The notes under the pieces: generated by a model
Told to the model about the DNA's origin: nothing
The model's input: only the letters and a program-made list of their open reading frames with translations
The model's database searches: none
Shown: positions 33,779 through 48,500 of the stretch, in pieces
Position numbering within the stretch: position 1 is the stretch's first letter
Layout: each line of letters opens with the position of its first letter
Position numbers and translations under genes: made by a program
Assembly: GCA_022818135.1 (NCBI GenBank)
Contig: JAFMSR010000019.1
Coordinates: 34,965,723-35,029,722, forward strand
From: Saxidomus purpurata
Taxonomy: Eukaryota > Mollusca > Bivalvia > Venerida > Veneridae
Direction: 5' to 3'
Length of the DNA: 64,000 bases

Positions 33779-34317
33779 AATTTTTGGCAAAAACATCAAC
33801 AGCTTTATGCTGTGGGTTGCCCAAGGAAGAACAGGTCAGTTTTGAAAAACCCTGCTTTCTTAAGATAACTTTTAACCAAAACAAACCTATTTCTACTGTG
33901 AAATATAATTTTAAGTCCCACTGTACAATAATACAAACATTATCACCATGGTGTTGCACAGGGGGCTAAATTATGACTGAAAATACATACTAAGTTAATC
34001 CTTTCTGATTACCATAACACTAATTACATGTGACTAAAACAATTATGGCCATTGTTTAATGGAAACTGTAATAATTTTTCAACATTCGTCTTGTTACACA
34101 AGAAATGTTTCAACTCCTATGTGAATACATAAAATAACAAAAGTTACACAAAACCCTACAAATACTAATACTGTTGTCTATAGACATTTGTAATGTTATA
34201 GCTTTAGGAGCTAGGGAACTACCTGTATTCAGATTTTACAATGCATGTTGAATCAATGCACACTGTATATCTACTTCACACACGTTTGATTTCACCTTGT
34301 AAAAATTCCTTGTCTCA

Positions 34318-34378
34318 ACAAGTAACCAGTAACTTGGTAATACCAGTAACTTGGTAATACAAGTAACTTGGTAATAAA
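34318..34378. repeat. agtaacttggtaatacc tandem repeat, 3 to 4 copies
   Basis: Short array of a 16 to 18-bp unit. Confidence 0.85.
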
Positions 34379-34630
34379 GTTTTCACAATGAGAATAAAGA
34401 GGGCATGGTCTAAGCACACAGAGTAAGATCATGCAAGGACTTTCCTTTGACTGTGATAGCTAGTATTATAAGTACTTTATTCTAATTAAAAATTACATGT
34501 ACACATGTATAGGGAAAGGCCAACTTTAAAACTTCAGATGTTTTTTTTATAAAACTGTAAATGCCAAAGGAAATCTGTAAATCACTCATCATTTATCAGA
34601 TTTAGAATATACTCCCATTAATCATGAACT

Positions 34631-34820
34631 GAAGTCGAGCGACAGTTTTGAGGTTAAGGTGTCTGCCGCTCATCCCGAAGGTTGCGGGTTTGAGCTTTAC
34701 TGGGGTCACGACCGTACCTCCTCATATGACACTGGTTTTTCCCCGGAAGCGAACTCAAGAGTGACTTGATAAGCTTCAAGCTTTCTTCACAATCGTGCTA
34801 AAATAAATTAGTATAAACTA
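34631..34820 (+). mobile_element. tRNA-derived SINE, same family as 25161-25354
   Basis: gaggttaaggtgtctgccgc, gttgcgggtttgagcttta, ctggggtcacgaccgtacct and the tail attagtataaactaatca. Flanked by atcatgaact (34621-34630) and atcaagaact (34821-34830), a 9/10 target duplication. Confidence 0.85.
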
Positions 34821-35349
34821 ATCAAGAACTAAGTTTGGAAAACAGCAATTTATACGCACATCATTACTAGCTTTCGCCATATACCGGTACAACTCCTACT
34901 CAAACCGTGAGTGGAAAATTCTTGCTTCAGCTCAGTAAAAATCAAACCAATCCAATACTCGGTCAACAAAATAAAAAATTGTCAAATACCACAAACTGAA
35001 CAATATCATTTATCATATGACGCACTTCAAATCTTCAATAATACCAAAATTTCAATTGTTTTAAAATCTTTTGAAAGCTATCATTCAAAACAGAGCCATT
35101 GAAGTTTTTACAACCGGAGAAAATTGCATATACTAATGCAACAACTAAACTTACTAAATCAGTAAATGGTTGACAAAGTTCAAATATATTGAGCTAGAAT
35201 ACTTTAGGTAAAATCAGTTTCCATTTTCCAACCGATTTTTCTGTATTTTTGTAGCTGCAAATTTGAAAGAAGTAACCAATCAGAAATGACATTACTACTG
35301 AAGTGTGATAGAATTGGGTATTATAAGAATAACTGTTTTGTAACTATGA

Positions 35350-35465
35350 TATTTGAGACTGTATATACAGTTTTTAATGGTCGAAAATATTTTTTAACGG
35401 CGACGGCGTTAGCCGGAGCTGTAAAAACTGTTTGCGACCATTAAAACCGTATATACAGTCGCAAA
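35350..35465. repeat. Fold-back element, about 30-bp inverted arms
   Basis: Left arm gactgtatatacagttttta then atggtcg; right arm cgaccattaaaaccgtatat then acagtc. The spacer is GC-richer (ggcgacggcgttagccgg). A related arm is at 35548-35580 with accaatcagaaacgacgtta repeated nearby. Confidence 0.7.
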
Positions 35466-38400
35466 TACCAAAATCACTAAATAGTTATCCTTTTTCTAAC
35501 GCACAATGTGTGTAAATGCAATAATTAAAACGCCGTTTGAATTTTGAGACTATATATATGTTATTTAATAGTCGCAAACTTAAACGACGTTACCAATCAG
35601 AAACGACGTTACATCGGTACTACGTTAGAAACATGAATGTAAAGCAGAGAGGCTATTTCATGGGACTACAGTTTGTTCTGACCAGTGCTTAAAATATACA
35701 TGTCCACTGTACAATTAACACAAAAAAATATTCAAAATTTTTTACATTACAAATGATGCTCTCTGTTTATCAAAAGGTATTACTGGTACAATGTAAAGAA
35801 GGGATCTCGGGGATTTAAATTATCATGACTTCCATGTAAAACAGTTGCGAGTCCTTTATTTCATATTTGTTACGGCAGTTAAGCATGGAAACCTCATAAT
35901 ACATATTTCTTTATTCATTTTCACGACACTGTTGAAACACTAATCATGTCTTTATAACTGTCTATAAAAAAACTTTGGAGAAATATCTCAAAATTAAGAA
36001 TAAATATAATAATTATATAACCTACATTGATTCAATAAAACATTAAACTACTCACAAAAGAAAAGGAAAACAGGCATGAAAAAGACTGGAAAGTTTGCAT
36101 AAAAATAACCAGATTCAACTTTAAACTTCAGCTATTCAAAAATCTTTGAAATTGATCCAACTTACCTAAAATGTTTAAGAGAAAATCTGAAAAAAATATC
36201 TTAACAATATAATATGAGAACAAATAGAGAGCAAACATCTGCATAAAAGTACTAAAGTATTTAAAATGGATAACAAGACTTGCTGTATGTATCTCACCAT
36301 GAAGTCGTCCTGTCCGACATATCACATGCAGTTTTCGTGTTCAATAAAATGATTCAACCACTACACTGCATATATCAATTCTAAAAGTAATGTCACCATT
36401 CAAAAGTGAACCTTGCAATTTCAAGGGGAAAAAAGAACTTGCGCTCTAAGAAAATGAAAAAAAAAATTTAAAGTCAATAAGAATATTCATGAATATATAT
36501 AACATTTTCATTCTTATAGAATGAAATAAATGGAAGAGTACAAAAATCTTTTTGCAAAAAAGTTTTTTTGAATATCATAAAATACAATTATTTTCCAATA
36601 GACAAAGTATTTTCATTTCTTTTTGCCAACAACAGAAATAACTCCTTTAATATACATGGTATCAAGTTATATGTTGTTATTTTATGCATCTTTCTCGTTA
36701 CGTTATACAGTACAGCCTTAACGAAGTGTAATATTACTTTATTAACGGTACGGGGGTATTCAGAAATACAAGAACTGATCAAACTTTCAGGTGAGATATA
36801 TACAACATGCAGTAGAGTAACAACAAAAGTCCCTGACTTAGAAATGGTAAAATATAGCACATACATACAAACACCTCCCCATTTTAGGCTACATCAAAAC
36901 AAAGCTTGTCTTGTATTATTTCACACTTAAAGCTTTCATTAATGAATAACTGTCTAAGATTGTTACTTCAGTTTTATACTTAACATCTGTAAATGGCGTA
37001 ATTTTTCGCACACTAAAAATTTCGTGATTTGTGAAAAGGCAGATTTACGTGCAAATTTTAAATTCACGAAAGGAGAATTCCCTTATTTATATTAGTAATA
37101 GTAAATGTATCTGGGAAGAATCTTTCGTGAGATTTTTACATTATCGAAGTGGGAAATTCGTGAAAATAGCAAAAATTTAATCATCACTTAAATTACCCAA
37201 TTTACACAGTAGTTTACACTGTTTGTTGATTGTAAGTTTGTGCACTGTTACAGTGTTAGTTAGATCTATCATTACATGCTTCATAGCTTGCTTCAAAACA
37301 AGGAATTGTTAGGGTCACTGTCAATGTTCTCAGAGTCAGACAAGACTCAAACTTGTGACATCAAAACACAAACTACTATGGCAACTTAATCAACAAGAGA
37401 AATCCTTCTAAATGTCACAGGCAACTGCATGTGATAGAAGTCCAACAAAATACCACTATTTTTTTTTTTGAAAAGGGTAAAACATTTCTCTAAAACATGT
37501 TAAAAGCTAAGAATGGCTTGTCACAAAAAAACAAAACATAGTAATCAGTAAAATATAGGATTTACTAAAAGACATAAAAAAAATAATCCACTATTCACCA
37601 TGTAATTATTACCTTTTAACCCATTCATACCTAGATTTTTATAATGGGATCTTCCGACTTCCAATTTGGACAAGTTTATTTCTTCAAATAGGGGTGTTTT
37701 GCAGGATTGTGATTCAAAAAAGGCTAAGAATAAACATCCTGTTCAAACGACATTGTATTTGTCGTCTTCTCCAGAGTGAGACTGCTTGAAAAGTAAATAT
37801 TTTTATCTACACTAGGCATAAATGGGTTAATGTCTTCAATTAATTAAAATCAATTAGATGTAATGCAATTACAACCCTCTGTTATGAATTGGTTCTAACA
37901 TGTGCTTCAATGTAAAACTGTTCCAATTCAATTCCTTAACCATTTCATATCTAAACTAAGTTATCAGTTGTGCCAATAATTAAAACAATGAAACAGTCCA
38001 ATTTGTTACGTAATACTATTAACTTTTATTTGTGAATTTACGACTTTCAACAACCCATACTTTGCTTCTAGAATTCATTCACAGGTGATGAATTAACTTG
38101 AAATTAACTTTGCAATTTAATTAAAGCCCACGGATCACTTGAAATTTACACTGATTTTTCAGATACAATAGTGATACAACCCTGCCTCATTTATTCTACT
38201 ACAATGTTGACATACCTGTGCTTTCTTTAGCACTTTTTCTTCACCAAAACATGTCAAAAATTTCTGATTTTTTGCCATATCATTGAAAAAATGCTGTGGT
38301 AGAGTTAGAACATTTTCTTTAGATTTAAAAGGCCATGATGGGAAAGGTATTTCGTACAAATGACTTTCAGTTCCTGCGAGTAATGTGTCACATCTATTGT

Positions 38401-39290
38401 GATCGTGGGACTGGGGCTTTAATCTAAGCAACTTTTTCCAGGTTGAAAAACTCGTGACATTTGCAAAACTTTACAACCTATATCTCAAATCAAATTTTCT
38501 GATAGAAAGAATAGAAGAACAAATGAAAACAGTTCAAAAGTTTCAATGCAAATTAAGTAAATTGAACCCAATTTTTTTTAATAAGTCATAGACATAAGTT
38601 CCCTAAAAATGTGAAAGTGTCCCTTGAACAGAGTGAAATTGAAGAATAAGCCACATAGATTATTGACTCGAGAGGACATTCCAATTTATACACAAAGGGG
38701 CTAGGGTTTGCGTTGACAGAAACTGTAACCGGGTTGACTGCAATATAATCATAGTAAAATCAAATATGACGAACTTAAAACAAGACATTTCTGCAGACTC
38801 CATTAAATTTTCATTCGGGAGCAAGCATCTCTACATGTTTGTCCCAATTTTCTGATAAAGATTGACCCAATTAACTGATCAACTCTATCCCAATCAACTT
38901 ATCAGGCTTGTCATTGTTAACAGATCAAAGCTATTCTGGCACTTGACTACTTAATCACAATACGTCTCTCCTGTTACCAACGAATCTGCTATCACTTGAG
39001 AGCAGTTATCTCCCTTGATGTCACATCTATTCCAGGAGCTATAGACCCTAGTTATTTCCCTTGACTTAGGAAATTGAAGCCGTTATTTCCCTTGATCTAA
39101 CATTCCTTTCCAGGAAACTGAAGCAGTTATTTCCCTTGGTCTTACATTCCGTTTCCAGGAAATTTCAAGCAGTGATTTCTCTTTTTTTAAACAACCATTC
39201 CTGGAATTACAAGCAATGTCGAAACAAGCTTCAACTGAAATAATAGCAATAACCTTTTTACCCTCAGAAAGAAAATAGTTCCCTGATTCC

Positions 39291-39550
39291 TCATGAATTT
39301 TCCAAGCCCTCCACACTGAAGAGTTCCTTATGTAGTGCGGGAAATTCAACATCTGGTTGACTCTGTTTAAATTTATTTAACACAGTAATATGCTGCGTGT
39401 TTAAATTTCGTACAATCCACGTGATCTGGTTAAGCTTCGTTATCATGTTATCGTCTTCACGATTGTTTTTCCCGAGCTCTAATTTTAAAGCCGATGAAAT
39501 CTTCTCGTAAAGTTTTTGAATGTCACTAGTGTCTTTCAAACCGGGACGAT
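39291..39550 (-). CDS. HR3: HR3 last coding exon: LBD helices 10-12 and AF-2
   Basis: 260 nt, phase 1 in, acceptor acttttcag. It encodes [18 protein letters not shown] to [17 protein letters not shown] and TGA. The AF-2 core (LHKELF) is intact, so co-activator docking should be possible. Confidence 0.92.
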
Positions 39551-42500
39551 CTGAAAAGTATACATGAAGGAGAAAAGTTACAAGAGCGACTAATTATCCC
39601 TTATCCTTAAATTTTTTCTACAATGAACTTGTCCATCATTCAATTTGGGCAGTTCCATTTATTGTTTAAAGGGGTGTTCTAAGGTGTTAAAGGGGTAAAA
39701 TTATGGAAAGAATATCGAACACACTGATAATGATCTTCACTAGCCTGAAGGGCCATAATCAGTTGCGCCGGGCAGCCTTTTTACTTCCTTTCAATAGATT
39801 TTGCCAAAATAAGAGGTAAAGTATATGTGTTGCCATGGTTGCACAATATTTATTAATGTGTTGCACTGTGCCAACTTTTAACTTCTATATTCAGTGTCAT
39901 TCTGAAATAAGCATTATCATTGTGGAACAACAATATAAATACAAATGCTACACTGTTACTCAGGTTGTCTTGAAAGAGTATGGACCAAAATAAGACAGCA
40001 CTGTCGGATCTACCGGGATGTACAGCTTGCTCTTGCTTTTATGTCGTTGTACGAGTCTTGATGCCCGTTTCAGCTGTATTTCATTCATTTCTACAGACAG
40101 GCAGTTAAACCATCGTTCCTGTGAAGGGCAAGTGCTTGAACCCTATCCTCGGTATGTAGCTCACATGTCTCTCACATAAACAGATATGGTCGGTAGCAGG
40201 GATCGAACCCATGACCCTCAATTTATGAGACATTACAATGGTTTCAAGCCGGCGACTAACTGACGGGTTAGCTCAACCTTCATAATGATACCTAAATTCA
40301 ATTTTTATGCAGTTGGGACTAATCATAAATTTTAAAATCAAGCACCCACCTGGTCTAACTAACAAAGTAGCACTAAACAACGCTATTTCTGCCTCCGTGA
40401 GGCTTATGGCCTGAATAGTTTTCACCAAATCAAAGATCTGGTTCTGCAGTAGTCTTTCCTCTTCATCTGAAATCAAAGAACAGAACATGTATCACCTGAA
40501 TGAATGAATGAATGAATGGTGTGTTTTACGGCGCATTTATTATGGTCATATAGCTGCATTATCTCCCATTAAAATCTTTGTATCACATATGTAATATGCA
40601 TGAACGTGTTGAAACTATGTTAAACTATATTTATCACTGATCTGAGGCAACCTCCTTAGTGGTTTCAGTTACTAAATGTATGGGACGTTACCATGACTGC
40701 AGAGACCTCTGCCCAAAACATCCAATTACTCGCCTTTTACAATAATGCAGGAGCGTCATCTTGTCAGGTATTTTATCATCATTGACGTGAAAGTCTAGTA
40801 CTGATCTTCCTGCCTTTGCAAGAAATTGCCAACTTTCTAGAAGCAAGGCTCAAACCCATGATAATCAATCGGTGTCAGAGGAAGACTTATGACAGGTCCA
40901 AGCTATTGAAAGACTAGATGGGTGTTCATTAAAACACTTGTTTTGTCCTCTCGCACTTAGTCAAAATAACCAATAATTTTGTGACAAAATCCAAGTACAA
41001 CAGAGCTCCTGAAGCGCGTTTCAAGCTGTGGTAAAATGGGGTTTTTTGTCTAAGAACAGGAGATGGAATTGTCTATAAGAATTAAGGTCAAAGATATGAA
41101 ACTTGTTCAAAGACCTTTGTAAAGTACAGCATTCAAAGCCTTACTCTGGATTCTGCAAGCCAACTGGAGGGAGGATGGGGGATAATTTCAAAGAAATACA
41201 TGACCTTGTATATTTGATCATGAATAATTTTGAACTTTTCAAAATTGGTAGATAGAATTAAAAAAGCATGACCGCTGCAGCTGCATAATTATTCTTGACA
41301 TTTCCAAAGAAAGCCATTTTGAGTATTTCCATATTAGTCTGACAAAACTGTGACAAAATTCTGTAAAAAGGGCATAAAATGTCAAAAATCAAAAACATTG
41401 GTGAGATGTTGACAGTAAACAACATTTTAAGTTCAAGCCAATACGTTCGATAGTATTCTATCCTTAACAAAATTCAAAGTTAAAAAGGGACACAAATCTA
41501 TCAAAAATCGAAACAGAGTATGGAGATTGTTTCATCAGGTGTAGATGTTGATGGTTGACACATCTTTGGTTTCAAGTCAATACCTTTGATAGTATTCAAG
41601 ATATTTGAAATTATAAAATCTTTACCAAAATTCTAAGTTAAAAAGGGATATAAATCGTCAAAAATCAAAACAGAGTATGGGGTTGTTTCCTCAGGTGTAG
41701 ATGTTGTGGTAAACATATAGTTTGAGTTTCAAGTCAATACCTTTGATAGTTTCAAGATATTGACTTTATAAAAACTTTAACCAAGGGCGGGGGGGGGGGG
41801 GGGGAGGGCGGGGGGCGAGTGCAATAGTCTCCTTATTCTTCGAACAGTCAAGCTAAAAATGGGCATAACTCAGTCAAATATGACATTGACCTACAAAATT
41901 TGGCGGCATCAAGACCCTTTTGTCATAAGCAATACAATTTGAAAGTTTGATGAAGAGATCTTAACAAATGGCAACGTTAAGTTTTTGTGACGGACGGACT
42001 GACCAACAGACAAAGCAATCCCAATGTATCGCCTTTTCTCCGAAAGGGCTACACAAAAAGAGCTGTAATATTTACATGTCAACAAAAAATTCGAGAGACA
42101 TATAACTTTCACAGTTACAATACTTACTAAATGCCGTAATCGCTTGAAGTGTACACAAAAAGAGCTGTAATATTTGCATGTCAACAAAGAATTTGAGTGA
42201 CATATAACTTTCACAGTTATAATACTTACTAAATGCCGTAAACGCTTGAAGCGGTACAAACTGATCACCAAATATAACACTATCAGAAGCTGCGTCGTAA
42301 ACCTGCGTACACCGTAACAGTGCCAACTCAAAACTACCTGCAACCAGAAACGTTCAAAATCATCAGTATACAACTTATAAAGTTTTAGTTTATACTAATT
42401 TATTTATTCTTGATTGCGAAATAAGTTCTTACAACTTATATTAATCGCTCTCCAGACTCATTTTAGATGGAATCAACCTCAAAGAGAGAGAGGCAATGTG

Positions 42501-45500
42501 GAATTATTTGTGTCTTTCCTAAGGACACTACTGACACGGCGTTGGTAGGGATCGAACCCGGGGCCCTTCGATCCTGAGGCGAACGTGCTACCATTGAGCT
42601 ACAGCGACTCCATTGTATTCTTCCAAACAGCTAAGTTATATCTAAACAAAACCAATTTAAAAGTCTGAATTAACCTGCCTGATAAAACCGTTTTATCAAT
42701 AAGGGGCCTACATTGAGTTCCCTTTATCTGTCGGCACTTTTTTTGACGCAACAGTCATTTTGAGACATGGATAAAATTTCCGTCTCCAATTTCATCATAT
42801 CTGAAGCTGCTTAACAATTGACTAATTGCTGATATTGGCAAGTTGCCAAGGAAGCCCTGCATTTCCATACCAGGAACAAACTATAGCTCTGTTCTGAAGC
42901 CTACCTTAAATCCTGTACTGTAAATTGGGTAATGTTTGCAATGATTTCATTTTATGCTATTTTCACTAATTTCAAACATCACTAATTTAAAAGCCTTACG
43001 AAAGATTCATATCATATAAGATTTACTGTTATAGAATTCTCCTTTCACAAAATCAAAATTTGCGAAATAAAATTTCCAAGTAAAGGGCAAATGGTCCAAA
43101 AATTTCTTCTCAGTAACTTCTGTTGGTCACAATAGTCATATTGTTGTCTTATTTAATGCCAGTTTCAACCATAATTCAGTTATTTTTACAGGCAGGCAGT
43201 TTGATTGACCATCGTTAACCAAGAACTAGCATAAGAATCCTATACTCTGTAAGAAACTGCCAATTTTCTGATATTAACAGACATGGTCCATAGCAGGACT
43301 TGAACCCATAACCCTCAATCAATAAAAGGTAACAGTGATTTCAAGTCGTCAAACCTAAGAAATCAACCACTGAGGGGCCCCCGATAATTGAGAGACTGGA
43401 AAAACGAAAATTCTGCTTACCTGCTTTAAGCAGCATAATTTGGTCGTCCTGAGATAGATCCATAAAACCGGGAACCATTTTAGCAAATTCTATAATCTGT
43501 TGCACAGCTAATGTAAGTTTTTCTGCTACTTCTGTCCATATATGTCGATGTGTCTACAGGTAAAAAAGTTATGTATAGATCAAGTGAATGCATAGAGGCA
43601 TACCATAACTATTAGCTCACAGGAATACTATAGTAAAAGCCAAGGAGTATGTGTATGTCATGCCTTAATCACCCTTGTTGAACTATAGTGCACTATATAA
43701 TTTCCGGATTTGAGCATATTTTTATCAAAGATTGCAAGAAACACTATCGGGGGAGAGAATCCATCAGTTAAAATGAAATTTTACATAGTACCCTTTCAAC
43801 TTCCAATAACAGACAACAAAGTTTCAACAAACACATGGATAATTTGAATTAAACTAAAGATACGTTCTGAACTTGTCCAATTCCATGAAAATTAAGGTTT
43901 TACATCCGCTTGTAAAAACTCATGAAAGGAACATATATTGATAACCCCCATCCCATTTTTTACCCTTTTTACAAAATGTGCCCCAGCTCTACTACATCAG
44001 CAGTTAGTATGCATCCTGTTAAAATATACCAATTTTTTTCAAACATGAATACTTACTATATTTTGAAACATTGAATTTGACAGAACAGACAGACCTCTAT
44101 ACCTCCTGTTAAAATATGCTTTACATGAGTATTTACCATAGTTTGATACATTGACACTTGACAGTACATAGAAAATACACTATACATGAATATTTACCAT
44201 ATTTTGATACATTGTGATGGTTTCTGATGTAATGGGGTTGGACTTCAGTTGACTGACGGTTTCTACAGTATATAGACACGTCCGTTGATGAGCCTCGTGT
44301 ATCGCCTTCCCAAATGCCACTGAAAACACAACAGTCTACCTTTATAATCAATTTTAAAACAGTCTACCTTTATAATCAATTCTAAAACAGTCTACCTTTG
44401 TATTCAATTCTAAAACAGTCTACCTTTATATTATATTCTAAAACAGTCTACCTTTATATTCAATTCTAAAACAGTCTACCTTATATTCAATTCTAAAACA
44501 GTCTACCTTTATATTCAATTCTAAAACAGTCTACCTTTATATTACACTCTAAAACAGTCTACCTTTACATTCAATTCTAAAACAGTCTACCTTTATATTC
44601 AATTCTAAAACAGTCTACCTTTATAATCAATTTTAAAACAGTCTACCTTTATAATCAATTCTAAAACAGTCTACCTTTGTATTCAATTCTAAAACAGTCT
44701 ACCTTTATATTATATTCTAAAACAGTCTACCTTTATATTCAATTCTAAAACAGTCTACCTTATATTCAATTCTAAAACAGTCTACCTTTATATTCAATTC
44801 TAAAACAGTCTACCTTTATATTACACTCTAAAACAGTCACCTTTAATCATTCAATTCTAAAACAGTCTACCTTTATATTCAATTCTAAAACAGTCTACCT
44901 TTATATTACATTCTAAAACAGTCTACCTTTATATTCAATTCTAAAACAGTCTACCTTTATATTCAATTCTAAAACAGTCTACCTTATATTCAATTCTAAA
45001 ACAGTCTACCTTATATTCAATTCTAAAACAGTCTACCTTTATATTCAATTCTAAAACAGTCTACCTTTATTTCAATTCAAATCTTGTTCTGAGGCCAAAA
45101 AAACAAAAATTTCTGTGTTTCAGGCAACCCGACCCTAGAGGTTTTTATTGGTTAGAAAAAAGTGTCCCTTTCCTACCGCATCTATCTAGCATTTTTGGGA
45201 CTGTTGCCCTAAACACAGATTATTCTTTTCCAACCTTCAGAAATTTTTTCGATTTAAAAAGCAACAACGAAAAAACTTTATCCCTACCTTACCTAGCATT
45301 TTTGGGACCTTAATTTTGGGCAAAATTGCAGTCATATATGTCTAATGGGGGTGCAAAAATGCTGGTGTAAAGTCTAATTTTGAAGAAATTTACATGATTT
45401 TCAAAAAAAATTTAGTTGGGGAAGACCCCCTTAAACCAGTCCATAATATATATGGTAAAAATCCCCTGTTTGAGGTAACTTTCAAGCAATCAAGGAATAT

Positions 45501-48500
45501 TTTAAAAAGTTAAAAGCACCATTGGCGAATTTCCAAAAATAATTTCTAATTTAAGTAACTATTATCCATTCAATTTTAAGCAATCGACATAAACAATTAA
45601 TCCTAAATTTTCGTACTTCAAAAGAAAAAAATTCTCAGTGAAACCTGTTGAAACATTTGAATCAAGTCTTCCTTGATTCCTGTATACATGCTTGTTGAAC
45701 TACTTAATGACCCTTTTTTTTGCTATACATGTATAATGTTGTTGTTTACCGTTTCTTATCCCAGGCCAAAGCCAGAGGGATATTGTTTTGACGTTGTCAC
45801 TCGGTCCGGAGCAGTATCTAAAGAACCAATGGCCAGAATTTCATGAAACTTAAAATAAGTATACAAAAGCATAGTGCCACTGAGCACCCGTTACTTTTGT
45901 CAAGATTGGCTTTAAGTAGTATCTCCAGTTATTACATTGAAAATGGGTCATCACAAGCAGTACATCCATACTCTTAATACTCATTGTTCACTCTTTCCTT
46001 GCAAGCAAAACTTCAGAAACAATAAAGTAAATTAATACATTTGTAAAATTTGATTTTTTGTGAATATTCTTTGTAAAATGTCAAAATCACTGAACGTTTA
46101 ACACTATCCTTACGTGCTAAAATGTGATACCATACCATACATGTAAGCACATGATCTGATCATCACAAGTTTACTGGGTTCACTTTGCAACTGGCAAATG
46201 TCAGAAAATGCCATAGAAACATAAATTAGGCACCCAATTTTCTGTCATAGCTACCAAAACACTTAACAATGACACATTTTTCGAAGAATATAGGCAGTTT
46301 TTTAATAATTTTGGCCAAAAGTGGCATGAGCAGTGACTAAGCCAGAGGGAACCCTGATTTAACTGAAGAAACTGCTCAAAGTTAACATTACACTGGAAGA
46401 GTGCGAGTATGAAAACAAAACTTTTGTCCACATACCTGTATCTAGCAGATCAACTGTTCGTACAATGGTGACAGGCTGCGGTGTGGTCGGCGAGGCTGTA
46501 GGACTGTACACGCCCCCGCCGCTGCTTTCTGTTGGACTGAGAGATGAATCACCATAACCACTGTAGCCATTCGGTGATTGATACATGTAATTATCACTTC
46601 CTGTGTACCTACAAGTACAGAAAACGATACTGCATTACACAGTTTTAGAATTTCTCCCAAACAATTTCCACAGAACAGCTTTTTATAACTGTGGGGTTAC
46701 CCAGCTACCTTTCATCAAACCAGTAAGGTGTTTAGTTTTAATATATAATATGATCCAGAATTTGTTGTCAAGGAATTTCTGTTACATCTCAAATATTCTC
46801 ATTTTTCTATAATTTCAAAAAGATTTATGTTTTGTTTGCCTATTTCTAAAAGACAGTAACTTTAATACGTAAATATTACAGGATTCAAACATATTTTTCC
46901 TGATGAGCTTACTTAACTTTTTACTAAAAACTGTCACAAAATTTGACATTTTTTTGGTAAAAATATTAGGGGCACCAGTAAAATGTTTTTTTTCAAAAGA
47001 AAATCTTTCACCTCTTCCTTGAATTTAAAACATTTGATTGCATGGATTTTTTTCCTGATTCAATGGCTAATAATAACCAATATAAGTGAAAGTAAATGTG
47101 AAATAATAGATAATAAAATATTAAATTTGAGACGTAACTGTTCGTTGTCAAATTTGATACGTCTCCTAATACATTACTACTGAGACATGTGTTTCATCGG
47201 GGAAGTTGTTCAATACATTATTGTGACGGGTTTGCATATATCTTTTTCATCATAATACATTTTATTGGCAGTTTAAAGGCATTTAGAAGCAAAAGACAAA
47301 AGCTATCTGTGAGCTTTAATCGTGTCTCATTTCGCAGTGCTCAAAATCTCAAAGTTTTCTAAAGAATAATTTCTCCGATCGATAGTGTATCATTAAAAAG
47401 TGTGTATCAGATGCGACGTGTAGGCATGAATTGGTGACGTAGTACACATGAACTTTGTACATACTCTACACAAAAATATGGTGGCCTTTTTGAATGCATA
47501 GGAAATCGGCGTGTTGTTACGTCCGTAAGTTGTTGAATTTATGTACAATTTTACATCAATAATATTAACACTGTATAAGGTGAGTATATTTTTATGAAAA
47601 ATGTTCAATTTTCTTTCGTGATCGGGTTGGACAAGCGATGTCAAATGCACACAACAACAAAATCATGCCTTTCAACGTGACCTCCCAAAGCTGATTCACG
47701 CAAGGCTTCGTCTATCATAGAATATTTCACATCATTGTTTAAACTTTCAGTTCATATCACTATGTTTGTCTAAATATTAGGCAAATATTCCACAATGCAA
47801 TGAAAGTACTACCGTTTGGATGATTTCTGGTTCATTTAAGGCCTATAAATTGAAAAATGATATAAGACGTAACAGACTACACAATTCAGAGAAATCACAT
47901 GTGATGACTATGTGTCTAAGTTACATCTGCAGCTCATTCATTATTTATGTTTCTGTTCATATAATATTTATAATCAAACAATCTATAACTTCCAAAAGGT
48001 TCAGATTCAGTTGACAAATTATAGTTTAATACATACGAAATATGTGATGTCACATTATTCAGATTATGACTGTTTCTGTCTAAGATGTAACTTGGAAACC
48101 AAATTTTGACTCTGTTACATCATAGGTCTTAATGCTATTTGGCATTCTAATTACAACAACTCACAATGTTAAAATTATTTTAAGTCAATGAATATTCAAT
48201 TGTAAGCCAAATATTGACAAAATGTATTGTTTCGGGTATGGTTTATGAAATTTTAAGTTCTGTTTGTGTGTCCAGATACATCTCTGAATAAACTTGCAAC
48301 TTGCTTAACTTTGTTACACTGTGGTATGAATAGCTTTCCTCAATACAGAAGGTTGTTGGTACATCTACTTAAAAAATAGCAAAATTTTAAGTTAATGCAA
48401 CACTGTATTCAAGATTAAAGCCAAAAATGTAATGGAATCCATGTTACGTCTCCAAAGTCAGAGAAAACAAAAAGTAGTGATAAAGCTGTCAACTCCTAAA

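Larger units (their letters stand above)
31250..39290. other. Intergenic plus probable HR3 3' UTR, no coding exon supported
   Basis: Between the 5' flank of copy 2 and the HR3 stop codon. Reading frames here are short and lack splice or family support. Candidate poly(A) signals for HR3 on the minus strand (AATAAA) are at 38190-38195 and 38025-38030, 1.1 and 1.3 kb after the stop. Mobile pieces inside are listed separately. Confidence 0.5.

Noticed and set aside
41909..42373. 154-codon minus-strand frame
   Set aside because: It is the wrong frame across HR3 exon 42230-42337 and the tandem duplication; the repeated [16 protein letters not shown] segments come from that duplication.
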